Shown: one piece after another, positions 51,638 to 62,230 of the stretch
How the letters are laid out: every line of letters begins with the position of its first letter
Position numbering within the stretch: the first letter of the stretch is position 1
Origin: Globicatella sulfidifaciens DSM 15739
GTDB lineage: Bacteria > Bacillota > Bacilli > Lactobacillales > Aerococcaceae
Assembly: GCF_900167405.1 (NCBI RefSeq)
Contig: NZ_FUWO01000003.1
Location: forward strand, 99,317-163,316
Direction of reading: 5' to 3'
Length of the DNA: 64,000 nt
The notes under the pieces: generated by a model
Told to the model about the DNA's origin: nothing
Databases searched by the model: none
Seen by the model: the letters and a program-made list of their open reading frames with translations, nothing else
Translations under genes and position numbers: made by a program

Positions 51638-52678
51638 TTAATGATGTTGGTTATCCTTAATGGCTTTAATATTGCGAATAATCGTATGAGCTTCAGGGGA
51701 TGTTAAATAGTCAAAAGTGGTACTAGACACTGATTTTTTTACAAAATCCCAGTCATCCTCTTTAATGGCCGTTCTAACTTTTGAAGCACTGATTGCTTGT
51801 TTAGATTCATCTTGTTTACGTTCAATAACCGTTAATCGAAGAGGGGAGTCTTGAAAAACATTTCTCATCATTTGGTTATAAATGTTTGTCATTTGACTAT
51901 ATGGCTCTTCACCCACAAAGCGATCAGTAATACCTAAGTGTTGGGCAATTTTCATAAAGATACTTGCATCGACCATCGCTTGGCTTTCAATGACACTTTG
52001 TTCATCTTTTTGGAAATAGCCTGGAAAGGTTGCTTGGCTAATAATATAATGCCCAGTTGGTACAATCATCACATTCGGTAGGTGTGCTATTCCTTTTTCT
52101 ACTAAGTCTTTTCTAACAGCATAGGGAAAAACACTCGCATCTTCCTCAAGTAAAAATAGATATACCCAATCAAATTTAGCCGCAACAGTTTCAACTAAAT
52201 ATTGGTGTCCCAAAGTAAAGGGATTACAATTCATGACGAGAGCCGCTTTCGTGCCAGACTCTTTTTTAAATGGGATGAGTGAGTTTAAATAGTGATCAAA
52301 TCCTTTTTGTTTATTTTCTAAAAAAGTAATACCATTTTCTGTTTGCACCAGTTTATGAAATCCTAGTTGTTCAAAAAAATGCGCAGAATCGTTTTTAGTA
52401 TAGACAAAAAGATGAAAAACCTCTTGATAATAAAGTTGATGAATTAAATGGGTAATAATTTGATTCATTAACCCTTCACCTTGATAGCGATCATCAATTG
52501 CTATGCAACGTAAAGTGTTGCGATAATAACTACCAGTCGCAATCATCTCATCTTTATCATTAAAAATGCCACAACTATAGTCAATATTTTGATCGAGACG
52601 TATACCTTGTTGATTTAATAATGTTACCATTTTATTTTTTTGTTCTTTTGTATATAAAGTGGTTACTTCATAATGCAT
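51638..52678 (-). CDS. citC: [citrate (pro-3S)-lyase] ligase
   Basis: Acetylates the prosthetic group of citrate lyase ACP, activating the enzyme; about 346 residues. The N-terminal GNAT-like part (AIDDRYQGEGLMNQIITHLI) is followed by a nucleotidyl-transferase domain with ALVMNCNPFTLGHQYLVE (HxGH-type), and a C-terminal ISASKVRTAIKEDDWD. ATG 52678 lies 8 bases after AAAGGA. It is not in an operon with citrate lyase genes here; it is convergent with the citG-DUF1576 unit. Confidence 0.94.
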   Translation of the reverse strand: MHYEVTTLYTKEQKNKMVTLLNQQGIRLDQNIDYSCGIFNDKDEMIATGSYYRNTLRCIAIDDRYQGEGLMNQIITHLIHQLYYQEVFHLFVYTKNDSAHFFEQLGFHKLVQTENGITFLENKQKGFDHYLNSLIPFKKESGTKAALVMNCNPFTLGHQYLVETVAAKFDWVYLFLLEEDASVFPYAVRKDLVEKGIAHLPNVMIVPTGHYIISQATFPGYFQKDEQSVIESQAMVDASIFMKIAQHLGITDRFVGEEPYSQMTNIYNQMMRNVFQDSPLRLTVIERKQDESKQAISASKVRTAIKEDDWDFVKKSVSSTTFDYLTSPEAHTIIRNIKAIKDNQHH

Positions 52679-52878
52679 CGTCATCATCCTTTCAATATTA
52701 GAAATCAGCATTAGAAATCAGCGTATTGGTTATCTTTATCTTATCAAAAATTTGTAAGGAAGCGTATTATTTATGATAGAAATACGATAAAAAAACACGG
52801 TGTCTAAAAAATATTTTGAAAGTTGAGAAAATATTCATTCAATGAGATACTAGAATTACTAACAATGTATAAAGAGGA

Positions 52879-53133
52879 GTGACGATCATCGAGAAGATTT
52901 ACTTAGCCGGAGGCTGTTTATGGGGTGTTCAATACTTTTTTAAAGAAATTTCGGGGATTCATCATGAAGATGCGGATAAAATCAGAGTCGAGGTGAAGCC
53001 TTTAACAAATTATATTGCCAGCGCTTTGATTCATCAAAATCACTTAGATATTTATCCCGAAGATCGTTATTTATGTCATTTACCAACAGCTGTTTTGAAC
53101 CGGTATCGGAAAACGCAACCTGTTCAAGATTGA
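52879..53133 (+). pseudogene. msrA: methionine sulfoxide reductase A gene with internal deletion
   Basis: The first 25 residues match the MsrA N-terminus (KIYLAGGCLWGVQYFFKEISGI, catalytic Cys in GGCxWG). The rest matches the C-terminus (RVEVKPLTNYIASALIHQNHLDIYPEDRYLCHL, compare VEPLxNFYxAExYHQDYLxKNPxGYCHI). About 80-90 central residues are missing at the join HHEDADK. The YHQ motif has changed to IHQ. The product would not fold as MsrA, so this is a pseudogene. The GTG at 52879 lies within the ribosome binding site region. An intact msrB survives at 59035. Confidence 0.85.
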
Positions 53134-53228
53134 AAATTATATTCATGTTATTAACTATTAACACCAACCAAATCGAAATAGCAATAATTCACAACTCAAC
53201 ATGATGTCAATCTAAGTACAAACTAGAA

Positions 53229-53472
53229 GGGGATAGGCAAACGAAGTGAAATTTCTTTGATAAACTACCTCTGACCAACTCTCAACTATACGGGGAGGCA
53301 AACGAAGTGAAAATCATTTAATTTTCTACTTCTGTTCTACTTCCAACTGTGCGAAGGGGAGGACAGTCGAAGTGAAATTTAATTGATTTTCTACTTCTTA
53401 CCAGGTCCCAAATGTACGGGGGATAGGTAAACGAAACGAAAATCATTTAATTTTCTCTTTTCTATTCCACTC
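53229..53472 (+). repeat. four degenerate module B hairpins in tandem
   Basis: Successive units at about 53229-53285, 53290-53346, 53353-53411 and 53417-53472. Each shows a G-rich left arm, ACGAAGTGAAA or similar, an AT-rich loop and a CTACTTC-type right arm. Spacing is about 62-63 bases, as in the 20 kb array, but the copies have diverged. The rest of the gap 53134-53540 has no gene. Confidence 0.7.
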
Positions 53473-53540
53473 ACTTTCTTTATTTTTCTCGCAAAGATTG
53501 ATAAAATAGAGAGAATGAAAAAATTAGAAAGAGGAACATA

Positions 53541-54356
53541 ATGAAAATACTGTTCATAGGTGATGTTGTAGGTAAAAAAGGCCAAGCAGCTTTAAAGGAA
53601 TTTTTACCGGAGTTAAAACAAACGCATCGTCCGCAAGTGACAATTATTAATGGCGAAAATATCTCAGACGGAAAAGGAATTTCAGAAAAATTATACAAAT
53701 GGTTATTGACGATGGGGGCTAATGTCGTGACATTAGGTAATCATGCTTGGGATAATTATGAAATTTATCAATTTATTGAAAAAGCCCAATGTTTAGTTCG
53801 ACCCATTAATTTACCAAAAGGCACTCCAGGACAAGGAATTACTTATCTTAAAGTGAATCAACAAAAATTAGCGGTTATTAATGTTTTGGGAAGTGTTTTT
53901 ATGAATGCTTGTATTGAACCCTTTACTTATTTACCTGAAATAATCGAGGAAGTGCGTAAAGAAACCCCCTTTATTTTTATTGATTTTCATGCAGAGGCTA
54001 CCAGTGAGAAACAAGCCTTAGGTTATTTACTCGATGGGAAAGTTTCAGCCATCGTTGGCACCCATACTCATGTACAAACCAATGATGCGCGTATTTTACC
54101 TAAAGGGACAGCGTATCAAACGGATGTTGGAATGACCGGGACATTAGATAGTGTTATTGGCTTTAATCACCAACAAGTCGTACAAAAGTTTTCGACTCAT
54201 TTACCGATGCGATTAGAACAATCAGAGACAAATGAATTATTATTAAGTGGCTGTGTAATTGAGTTAGATAACCAAACAGGTTCGGCCTTAAGTATTGAAC
54301 CGATTTATATGACAAATCAAAAACGATTTAAAACACGTAAGTATCGTCATGTATAA
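53541..54356 (+). CDS. ymdB: YmdB-family metallophosphodiesterase
   Basis: 271-residue calcineurin-like phosphoesterase (TIGR00282). In Bacillus subtilis YmdB hydrolyses 2',3'-cyclic nucleotides and influences biofilm and RNA turnover. Metal-site motifs are IGDVVGKKG, INGENISDGKG, LGNHAWDN, FIDFHAEATSEK and GTHTHVQTND, followed by TDVGMTG. ATG 53541 follows AGAGGAAC. mutS starts 22 bases after the stop, suggesting an operon through mutL, msrB, ruvAB and queA. Confidence 0.94.
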   Translation: MKILFIGDVVGKKGQAALKEFLPELKQTHRPQVTIINGENISDGKGISEKLYKWLLTMGANVVTLGNHAWDNYEIYQFIEKAQCLVRPINLPKGTPGQGITYLKVNQQKLAVINVLGSVFMNACIEPFTYLPEIIEEVRKETPFIFIDFHAEATSEKQALGYLLDGKVSAIVGTHTHVQTNDARILPKGTAYQTDVGMTGTLDSVIGFNHQQVVQKFSTHLPMRLEQSETNELLLSGCVIELDNQTGSALSIEPIYMTNQKRFKTRKYRHV

Positions 54357-54378
54357 CTAGATAGAAAGGAGAAATCGT

Positions 54379-56943
54379 ATGGCAAAACAATCAGCCCAAA
54401 CCCCTATGATGCAACAGTATAATGATTTAAAAGCTCAACATCCTGATGCGTTCTTATTTTTTAGATTAGGCGATTTCTACGAACTATTTAATGAAGATGC
54501 CATTGAAGCTTCAAAAATATTAGAAATTACCTTAACTTCACGTAATAAAAATGCAGACAATCCAATTCCTATGTGTGGGGTTCCACATCATTCTGCGAAA
54601 GACTATATTCGAAAGTTAGTGGAAGAAGGTCACAAAGTTGCGATTTGTGAGCAACTAGAAGATCCTAAATTAACGAAAGGGATGGTCAAACGCGATGTGA
54701 TTCGTGTGGTGACACCCGGAACGATTCTTGAAGATGAAGCTTTAGTTGGAAAAAAAAATAATTATTTGGCCTCATTTGTTTACGAAGCGGGTCAATATTA
54801 TATCGCTTATGTAGATGTCTCAACAGGTGAAATCCGTCTAACGACGACGGCTAATCAAGATTTATTTATTAATGAATTAAGGGCTATTGAAGCAAGTGAG
54901 ATTGTTTTAAACCAAACTTTAGACGAGAATTTTAAAACTCAATTAAAGCAACAAGTTACTAGTTACTTCACTGAATTTAATCCTACTGAACCTCTATCCA
55001 TTAAACCTTGGACCTTAACAGATGCTACCTCAGCTGAAGAGAAAGTATTAACTTTTTTATTCCAATATTTAATGAGTGTGCAAAAACAATTGAATGACTT
55101 TGTTCAACCCGTTGAGCGCTATGAAATTAGCGATTTTTTACAAATGAATCATTATACGAAATCACAATTAGAGTTAACCAAATCATTGCGTACCCAACGT
55201 AAAAAAGGGAGTTTATTATGGTTATTAGATAAGACCAAAACAGCGATGGGCGGACGACTTTTACAACGTTGGTTAGATAAACCTTTACTTAGTCAGTCAG
55301 CCCTTGAAGTTCGTCATCAAAAAGTTGAAATATTAAAAAATGCTTATTTTGAACGTTTAGAATTGGTCGATTACTTAGCGAATGTTTATGACTTAGAGCG
55401 TTTAGTGACGAAGATTAGTATGGGGCATGCCAATGCCCGTGATTTGGATCAATTACGTTACTCTTTAAGTCAAATTGGTCCCATTAATCAAGTGCTATCG
55501 GCCATTCAACAATCTTTAACCGTGCCAGTCTTTGATTTATTACCTTCATTTGATGAATTGTATACTTTAATTAATTCACAATTAGTGGAAGAACCCCCGA
55601 TTTCGGTTACTGAAGGTGAGCTGATTCGTGACCAAGTGAGTCAAGATTTAGATCGCTTTAGAGATGCATTAACGAATGGTCATCAGTGGTTAGCGGAATT
55701 ACAACAGCGGGAACGTGAAAAAACAGGGCTCAAAACGTTAAAAGTGGGATTTAATAAAGTCTTCGGATATTATATTGAAATTAGTCGTCTACAAGCGGCT
55801 CAATTAAATGATGATCGTTATGAGCGTAAACAAACTTTAGCGAATAATGAACGGTTCATCACTGAGGAACTGAAAGAATTGGAAACGACTATTTTAACAG
55901 CTCAAGAAAAATCGGTTAACTTAGAATATCAACTGTTTACTCAATTGCGAAAAGATGTTTTACCTTATATTCCCGGCTTACAAGCATTAGCACATCAAAT
56001 CGCGGCTTTAGATGTTTTGGCGAACTTTGCAGCACTTAGCGAAGAAGAAAATTATGTGCGAGCAGCTATTAGTCAAGAAGAGGGTTACTTTAAATTAACA
56101 GATAGTCGTCATCCCGTAGTAGAGCATTTAATTGGCCAATCTAAATTTATTCCGAATGATTTATTGATTACTAATGATCAAAAAATGTTATTGTTAACCG
56201 GTCCGAATATGTCCGGTAAATCAACTTATATGCGACAAGTCGCGTATTGTGTGATATTGAACCAAATAGGTTGTTTTGTCCCTGCCAAAGCAGCAACACT
56301 ACCAATGGTCGATAAAATATTTACGCGAATTGGTAGTTCTGATGATATTTCTACTGGTCAAAGTACCTTTATGGTGGAAATGATGGAAACTAATACCGCT
56401 ATTCGAGGCGCAACCGCTAATAGTTTGTTACTATTTGATGAATTAGGTCGTGGAACGGCTACTTACGATGGTATGGCGCTGGCTGAAGCGATTATTGATT
56501 ATATTGCCAATGAAGTGCAAGCAGCAACCATTTTCTCCACGCATTATCATGAGTTAACTACATTAGTAGAAAGGTTATCTGTTTTAAAAAATATCCATGT
56601 TGGTGCGATTGAACAAGATGGCAAAGTCGTGTTCCTTCACAAAATTTTAGATGGTCCAGCGGATAAGAGTTATGGTATTCATGTAGCCCAGTTAGCTGGT
56701 TTACCTGATTCCTTAATATTACAGAGTAGGGAAGTATTAACACAATTAGAACAACAAGCGCCAACTAGAACCAGTGCTGATGCTATCCCTTTATTTGATG
56801 AACGGATTTTTGATGCAACTACAACTTCAAATAATTCAGAAAACACCGCGGTCATTGATGAATTAAAACAACTTGATCTTAATCAAATGACACCTATTGA
56901 AGCCTTAACGACTTTAATGCAATTACAAAATAAAATAAAATAA
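54379..56943 (+). CDS. mutS: DNA mismatch repair protein MutS
   Basis: Mismatch-recognition ATPase, 854 residues. The mismatch-binding FYELF appears as DFYELFNEDA in domain I. The ATPase has Walker A TGPNMSGKST (about residues 612-621), Walker B LLLFDELGRGTATYDGMA and the downstream FSTHYHEL. The C-terminal region includes the usual dimerisation helices. RBS AAAGGAG precedes ATG 54379. It starts the mutS-mutL pair. Confidence 0.97.
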   Translation: MAKQSAQTPMMQQYNDLKAQHPDAFLFFRLGDFYELFNEDAIEASKILEITLTSRNKNADNPIPMCGVPHHSAKDYIRKLVEEGHKVAICEQLEDPKLTKGMVKRDVIRVVTPGTILEDEALVGKKNNYLASFVYEAGQYYIAYVDVSTGEIRLTTTANQDLFINELRAIEASEIVLNQTLDENFKTQLKQQVTSYFTEFNPTEPLSIKPWTLTDATSAEEKVLTFLFQYLMSVQKQLNDFVQPVERYEISDFLQMNHYTKSQLELTKSLRTQRKKGSLLWLLDKTKTAMGGRLLQRWLDKPLLSQSALEVRHQKVEILKNAYFERLELVDYLANVYDLERLVTKISMGHANARDLDQLRYSLSQIGPINQVLSAIQQSLTVPVFDLLPSFDELYTLINSQLVEEPPISVTEGELIRDQVSQDLDRFRDALTNGHQWLAELQQREREKTGLKTLKVGFNKVFGYYIEISRLQAAQLNDDRYERKQTLANNERFITEELKELETTILTAQEKSVNLEYQLFTQLRKDVLPYIPGLQALAHQIAALDVLANFAALSEEENYVRAAISQEEGYFKLTDSRHPVVEHLIGQSKFIPNDLLITNDQKMLLLTGPNMSGKSTYMRQVAYCVILNQIGCFVPAKAATLPMVDKIFTRIGSSDDISTGQSTFMVEMMETNTAIRGATANSLLLFDELGRGTATYDGMALAEAIIDYIANEVQAATIFSTHYHELTTLVERLSVLKNIHVGAIEQDGKVVFLHKILDGPADKSYGIHVAQLAGLPDSLILQSREVLTQLEQQAPTRTSADAIPLFDERIFDATTTSNNSENTAVIDELKQLDLNQMTPIEALTTLMQLQNKIK

Positions 56944-56981
56944 AATAGTTATAGAATTACATTTGTTAGGAGGGATAAGCG

Positions 56982-59021
56982 ATGGGAATCATACGACAAA
57001 TGCCCGATCAATTAGCTAATCAAATCGCTGCGGGTGAAGTTGTCGAAAGACCAGCATCCGTCGTGAAAGAATTAGTTGAAAATGCCATTGATGCTAGAAG
57101 TACTAAAATATTGATTGAATTAAAAGAAGCTGGTATTCAACTTATTAGAATTAGTGATGATGGAATTGGAATGGAACAATCAGACTTACTCATGTCGGTC
57201 TTACCGCATGCGACTAGTAAAATATATGATGTCCACGACTTATTCCAAATACAGTCTTTAGGTTTTCGTGGTGAGGCGCTTGCTAGTATTGCGTCTGTCA
57301 GTAAAATGACTATTGAATCAACCTTTAATCAAATGACCGCCGCTCCGGCTAATCAAGGCTATTTTATCAAAGTTCATGGCTCGGAAATCGTTGAAGAAGG
57401 GGTCACCGCACCACGTCCGGGTAGCGTCATGACTGTTGAAAGTTTATTTTATAATACACCGGCCCGTTTAAAACATTTGAGTAGTTTAAAAACTGAAATT
57501 CGTCATATTTTAAATTTTGTGCAACAAATTGCTTTAGCATACCCGATGATTCGCTTTACTTTAATAAATGATGGCAGTCAAATCTTTAGTTCTTATGGAA
57601 CGGGTGATTTAAGACAGGCGATTGCGAATGTGTATCAACCCTCGATCGCGCGTCAACTCATTCCCATAGAAGCAGAAGATGAAGACTTTATTATTAGTGG
57701 TTATGTATCGCCGCCCCAATTAACGCGGACGTCTAAGTATTATATTCATTGGTTAATCAATGGACGCGTTATTCAAAGTTATCCCTTAACCCAAATGTTA
57801 TTAAAAGCATATGGGCGACAATTAATGATTGGCCGTTACCCAATAGCGATTATCAATATTGAATTGGATCCTCAATTAGTCGATGTTAATGTGCATCCTA
57901 CCAAGCAAACAGTTCGCTTAAGTAAGGAGTCCGAGTTAGGTGCTTTATTAACCCGAGCTGTCAATAAAGTTCTTGAAGAGATTAACCCAGTACCGCAATT
58001 ACAAGTAGAAGATGTTCCAGGGTTTAAAACAACACGAACGAAAGAGAAAATTCAGTATGAAGATTTGCCTTTTGATTTAACCGCTCGACCAACAGATAAA
58101 GATTCTCAATTGGATTCAAATCTGACGGTAGAACCATCACAATCAAATCATGATGAAAATAACGAAAGATATGGTAAAATTGATGAGTCAACAGAACACT
58201 ACGATAATGAGCGAAATGAACATCATAATCCTATTGAAAAACCAGAAACATCCGTTACTAATTCAGAGGATATTCGTGATATGTCGTCTATGGCAGATAT
58301 TGACCCATCTTCACATGAGTTAACCAATCATCAGGCATCGTTATCAGCTAGTAATAATTCAGATTTTAAGGCTAATCAATCAGCGTTAACACCGACTTGG
58401 GATACCCAAAAGGTTCCTTTTTATGATTTAAGATATGTCGGTCAAATTCATGGTACCTATTTAATTGCTGAAAGCGAAGAGGGATTTTATTTAATTGATC
58501 AACATGCGGCGCAAGAAAAAATACGCTATGAACGATTGATGAAAAACGAACCAACTGAATTTGATCAACAACATTTATTATTACCTTTTGTTTTTCATTT
58601 TTCACCAGCGGAATCAGCAGTAGTAGAGTCATTACTTGAACGTTTTGAGGCATTAGGGTTAAGCTTATCTTCATTCGGCCCCAATACTTATCAATTAGAA
58701 AGTTATCCAAATTGGTTAAATGAAGATCAAGTAGAAAAGACCGTTCATGATTTAGTCACTTTATTAGATGAAGAACCTAATTTAACGGTAAATCAATTAT
58801 TAGAAAAATCGATTATTATGCAAAGTTGTCGCGGCGCGATTAAAGCTAATCATTACTTGAGCGAAATCCAAGCACAAGCTTTAATTCGTGAGATGGCTGA
58901 CTTAGAAGATCCATATCATTGTCCTCACGGTAGACCGGTTTTTGTTGAATTTAATCAAACGACACTAGAAAAATTATTTAAGCGCATTATGGATGTTCAT
59001 GAGAGTGGCCATCGGGCTTAG
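56982..59021 (+). CDS. mutL: DNA mismatch repair protein MutL
   Basis: GHKL ATPase and endonuclease of mismatch repair, 679 residues. The N-terminal motifs are [16 protein letters not shown] and [13 protein letters not shown] variable acidic/Asn-rich linker (about 360-470) follows. The C-terminal endonuclease site [12 protein letters not shown] (DQHAx2Ex4E) and CPHGRP are intact, as expected in a bacterium lacking MutH. ATG 56982 follows AGGAGG. Long, low-complexity linker but no disruption. Confidence 0.97.
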   Translation: MGIIRQMPDQLANQIAAGEVVERPASVVKELVENAIDARSTKILIELKEAGIQLIRISDDGIGMEQSDLLMSVLPHATSKIYDVHDLFQIQSLGFRGEALASIASVSKMTIESTFNQMTAAPANQGYFIKVHGSEIVEEGVTAPRPGSVMTVESLFYNTPARLKHLSSLKTEIRHILNFVQQIALAYPMIRFTLINDGSQIFSSYGTGDLRQAIANVYQPSIARQLIPIEAEDEDFIISGYVSPPQLTRTSKYYIHWLINGRVIQSYPLTQMLLKAYGRQLMIGRYPIAIINIELDPQLVDVNVHPTKQTVRLSKESELGALLTRAVNKVLEEINPVPQLQVEDVPGFKTTRTKEKIQYEDLPFDLTARPTDKDSQLDSNLTVEPSQSNHDENNERYGKIDESTEHYDNERNEHHNPIEKPETSVTNSEDIRDMSSMADIDPSSHELTNHQASLSASNNSDFKANQSALTPTWDTQKVPFYDLRYVGQIHGTYLIAESEEGFYLIDQHAAQEKIRYERLMKNEPTEFDQQHLLLPFVFHFSPAESAVVESLLERFEALGLSLSSFGPNTYQLESYPNWLNEDQVEKTVHDLVTLLDEEPNLTVNQLLEKSIIMQSCRGAIKANHYLSEIQAQALIREMADLEDPYHCPHGRPVFVEFNQTTLEKLFKRIMDVHESGHRA

Positions 59022-59034
59022 AGGAGGAAATAAA

Positions 59035-59472
59035 ATGGCAAAAAAAGAATTTGAAGACAAATTAAATGAATTAACAGAGTTACAATATAAAGTGACACAA
59101 GAAAATGCAACTGAAAGACCTTTTACGGGTGAATACGATGATTTTTACGAAAAAGGGATTTATGTGGACATCGTCAGTGGGAAACCCTTATTCTCAAGTA
59201 CTGATAAGTATGATGCGGGATGTGGTTGGCCATCATTTTCACGTCCAATTCAAGAAGCGATGTTAACAGAGCATGTTGACAATACTTTAGCACGTACCCG
59301 TACAGAAGTGAGAAGTTCAAGTGCTGATTCGCATTTAGGTCATGTTTTTGAAGATGGCCCTCAAGAATTAGGTGGTTTACGTTACTGTATTAATTCCGCA
59401 GCATTACGTTTTGTGCCATTAGCTGAAATGGAAGCACAAGGTTATGCTGACTATATTCAATATGTGGAGTAG
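59035..59472 (+). CDS. msrB: peptide-methionine (R)-S-oxide reductase
   Basis: Reduces methionine-R-sulfoxide in proteins, 145 residues. Conserved features are [23 protein letters not shown] and the catalytic cysteine in [13 protein letters not shown]. The zinc CxxC pairs are absent, the zinc-free form common in lactic bacteria. A longer in-frame version from 58993 overlaps mutL; ATG 59035 follows GAGGAGG and is chosen. It sits inside the DNA-repair cluster, between mutL and ruvA, by position only. msrA nearby is broken. Confidence 0.95.
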   Translation: MAKKEFEDKLNELTELQYKVTQENATERPFTGEYDDFYEKGIYVDIVSGKPLFSSTDKYDAGCGWPSFSRPIQEAMLTEHVDNTLARTRTEVRSSSADSHLGHVFEDGPQELGGLRYCINSAALRFVPLAEMEAQGYADYIQYVE

Positions 59473-59478
59473 AGTGAA

Positions 59479-60090
59479 ATGTATGAATATTTAGTTGGGA
59501 AGCTGACGCACATTGCTCCCACTTATTTAGTGCTTGAAGTCAATCAAATTGGATACCGTGTCCTAGCACCAAATCCGTTTAAATATGCTTCAAAACGAGA
59601 TCAAGAGATAAAAATTTATGTGGAACAAGTGGTTAGAGAAGATGCCCATACCTTATATGGTTTTAATGATCAAGAGGAAAAAGCTTTATTTTTAACGTTA
59701 AATAAAGTTTCAGGAATTGGTCCTAAAAGTGCCTTATCAATTTTAGCAGCAGACGATCATCAAGGTTTAGTCCAAGCGATTGAATCAGGGGACAGTAATT
59801 ATTTAACAAAGTTTCCAGGAGTCGGTAAAAAAACGGCCCAACAAATTATTTTAGACCTTAAAGGCAAATTGGGTGATTTATTGGATCATAGTGAGCCTAC
59901 ACCAACAGCAACCGAAACGATGGTGGCAGGTACCCATACGCAATTAATGACCGAAGTAACCGAAGCATTAGCTGGTTTAGGTTATTCTCAACGCGAAATT
60001 AAACGCATTGAAAAACCATTAGCACAAGCACAATGTCAAACGACACAAGAAGCGTTAAGTTTAGCATTTAAATTATTATTAAATAAATAG
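59479..60090 (+). CDS. ruvA: Holliday junction DNA helicase subunit RuvA
   Basis: Tetrameric Holliday-junction-binding protein, 203 residues. An N-terminal OB-fold (MYEYLVGKLTHIAPTYLVLEVNQIGY), tandem helix-hairpin-helix motifs (VSGIGPKSALSIL, FPGVGKKTAQQIILDLKGKLG) and the C-terminal RuvB-contact domain (ALAGLGYSQREIKRI) are all present. The ribosome binding site is weak (GAGTGAA). The stop of msrB is 6 bases upstream. Confidence 0.96.
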   Translation: MYEYLVGKLTHIAPTYLVLEVNQIGYRVLAPNPFKYASKRDQEIKIYVEQVVREDAHTLYGFNDQEEKALFLTLNKVSGIGPKSALSILAADDHQGLVQAIESGDSNYLTKFPGVGKKTAQQIILDLKGKLGDLLDHSEPTPTATETMVAGTHTQLMTEVTEALAGLGYSQREIKRIEKPLAQAQCQTTQEALSLAFKLLLNK

Positions 60091-60105
60091 AAAGGGAGCG
60101 CCTGT

Positions 60106-61119
60106 ATGGAAGAAGAACGCTTAGTCTCTGGCGAAAAATTAGCCGAAGACAGTCAAAATTTTAGTTTACGACCTCAATATTTACATGAGTATATTGGGCA
60201 ATCACAATTAAAAGAAGAATTGGCTATTTATATTCAAGCGGCCAAACAACGTCAAGAAGCCTTAGACCATGTCCTCCTTTATGGGCCTCCTGGATTAGGT
60301 AAAACAACGATGGCAATGGTGATTGCTAATGAATTGAATGTTGGTATTAAAACCACCAGTGGTCCTGCTATCGAACGTCCGGGGGATTTATTAGCGTTAT
60401 TAAATGAATTAAATCCTGGTGATGTCTTATTTATTGATGAAATTCATCGGATGCCGCGTTTAATTGAAGAAGTCCTTTATTCAGCAATGGAAGACTATTA
60501 TGTCGATATAATAATTGGTCAAGGGACAACGGCTCACCCAGTGCATTTTGAGTTGCCACCTTTTACTTTAATTGGTGCGACCACTCGTGCGGGGATGTTA
60601 ACTCAGCCTTTACGTGATCGTTTTGGGATTATTGCCCATATGCGTTATTATGAAACGGATGAACTTAATTTAATCGTTAATCGTAATGCCGAGGTTTTTA
60701 ATACCAAAATAGCACCGGACGGTGCCTTAGAAATTGCCCTAAGAAGTCGTGGCACACCACGTATTGCCAATCGTATTTTAAAACGAGTACGAGACTTTGC
60801 GCAAGTTGAAGGGGACGGTCGCATTACCAAAGAGCTAACGCAAAGAGCTTTAAAAGTCTTAGCCATCGATGATAAAGGCCTTGACCCGATTGACCGTAAA
60901 TTATTGAGAACTTTAATCGAAGAATATAATGGTGGCCCTGTCGGAATTGGGACGCTCGCCATCAATATTAGTGAAGACAGTGAAACAGTGGAAGACATGT
61001 ATGAACCTTTCTTATTACAAAATGGTTTTATTAGACGTACTCCAAGAGGTCGTGTCGCAACGGAGTTAGCTTATACTCATTTAGGCTATCCATATTTACT
61101 AGAAAAAGAGGATTATTAA
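60106..61119 (+). CDS. ruvB: Holliday junction DNA helicase motor RuvB
   Basis: AAA+ hexameric branch-migration motor, 337 residues. Walker [11 protein letters not shown], Walker [10 protein letters not shown], sensor GATTRAG, arginine-finger region PLRDRFG and the C-terminal winged helix ([17 protein letters not shown]) are intact. RBS AAAGGGAGCG precedes ATG 60106. It works with RuvA upstream in recombination repair. Confidence 0.97.
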   Translation: MEEERLVSGEKLAEDSQNFSLRPQYLHEYIGQSQLKEELAIYIQAAKQRQEALDHVLLYGPPGLGKTTMAMVIANELNVGIKTTSGPAIERPGDLLALLNELNPGDVLFIDEIHRMPRLIEEVLYSAMEDYYVDIIIGQGTTAHPVHFELPPFTLIGATTRAGMLTQPLRDRFGIIAHMRYYETDELNLIVNRNAEVFNTKIAPDGALEIALRSRGTPRIANRILKRVRDFAQVEGDGRITKELTQRALKVLAIDDKGLDPIDRKLLRTLIEEYNGGPVGIGTLAINISEDSETVEDMYEPFLLQNGFIRRTPRGRVATELAYTHLGYPYLLEKEDY

Positions 61120-61122
61120 TTA

Positions 61123-62157
61123 ATGTTAACTACAAAAGATTTTGACTATGAATTACCAGAAGAATTAATCGCTCAAACCCCCTTGAATGATCGGAGTTCT
61201 TCAAGATTATTAGTATTAGACCGTGAAACAGATGAACTAACAGACACTCATTTTACTGAGATTATTGATTATTTAAATCCAGGTGATGCTTTAGTTGTTA
61301 ATGAAACACGCGTTATACCGGCTCGTATCTTTGGTGTAAAACCGGATACTGGTGGGCATTTAGAAGTATTATTATTGAATAATACCGAAGGGAATCATTG
61401 GGAATGTTTAATTAAACCGGCTAGAAGAGCGAAAGTGGGGACCGAAATTCATTTTGGCGACAATGCACAATTAAAAGCGACGGTCACCAAAGAATTAACC
61501 CATGGTGGTCGCATGATTGAATTTCATTATGAAGGAGTTTTTCTAGAATTATTAGAAACTCTAGGTCAAATGCCCTTACCCCCGTATATAAAAGAACGCT
61601 TAGATGATCCTGATCGTTATCAAACAGTTTATGCCAAAGAAAATGGTTCAGCCGCTGCACCAACAGCAGGGCTTCACTTTACTCCGGATTTACTTGAGAA
61701 AGTAAAAGCTAAGGGAATTGAAATTATTCCATTGGTCTTACATGTTGGATTAGGAACCTTTCGTCCGGTTACAACCGATAAAATAGAAGAACATGAAATG
61801 CATGCTGAATACTATATGCTAAGCGAAGATTCAGCGGCTAAAATTCGTCAAGTACAAGCAAATGGTGGCAAAATTACCGCCGTCGGAACGACGAGTGTTA
61901 GAACCTTAGAAACGATTGCCTCGGAACATAATGGCGAAATCGTCGCAAGTTCTGGCTGGACTTCCATTTTTATCTCACCAGGTTATCAATTTAAAGTGGT
62001 GGACCATTTAATCACGAATTTCCACTTACCACAATCAACTTTAGTGATGTTAGTGAGTGCTTTTTATGATCGTGAAAAAATCTTAAAAGCCTACGAACAT
62101 GCGGTAGCTGAGAAATATCGTTTCTTTAGTTTTGGCGACGCAATGTTTATTAAATAA
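61123..62157 (+). CDS. queA: S-adenosylmethionine:tRNA ribosyltransferase-isomerase
   Basis: Queuosine biosynthesis enzyme that builds epoxyqueuosine on tRNA, 344 residues. Landmarks are [54 protein letters not shown] and [17 protein letters not shown]. Only 3 bases separate it from ruvB. The ruvB-queA order is widespread in Firmicutes. A terminator follows at 62173. Confidence 0.96.
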   Translation: MLTTKDFDYELPEELIAQTPLNDRSSSRLLVLDRETDELTDTHFTEIIDYLNPGDALVVNETRVIPARIFGVKPDTGGHLEVLLLNNTEGNHWECLIKPARRAKVGTEIHFGDNAQLKATVTKELTHGGRMIEFHYEGVFLELLETLGQMPLPPYIKERLDDPDRYQTVYAKENGSAAAPTAGLHFTPDLLEKVKAKGIEIIPLVLHVGLGTFRPVTTDKIEEHEMHAEYYMLSEDSAAKIRQVQANGGKITAVGTTSVRTLETIASEHNGEIVASSGWTSIFISPGYQFKVVDHLITNFHLPQSTLVMLVSAFYDREKILKAYEHAVAEKYRFFSFGDAMFIK

Positions 62158-62172
62158 GAGAATATAAAAAAT

Positions 62173-62228
62173 AAGCTTTTTAACTGGATTCAAACTCTAA
62201 GAGTAGAATTTAGCTAGAAAGCTTTTTT
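62173..62228 (+). terminator. terminator after queA
   Basis: AAGCTTTT at 62173-62180 pairs with the AAAGCTT near 62218-62224, followed by TTTTG. The long middle part can fold further (TAACT / AGCTA region). Confidence 0.65.
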
Positions 62229-62230
62229 GT

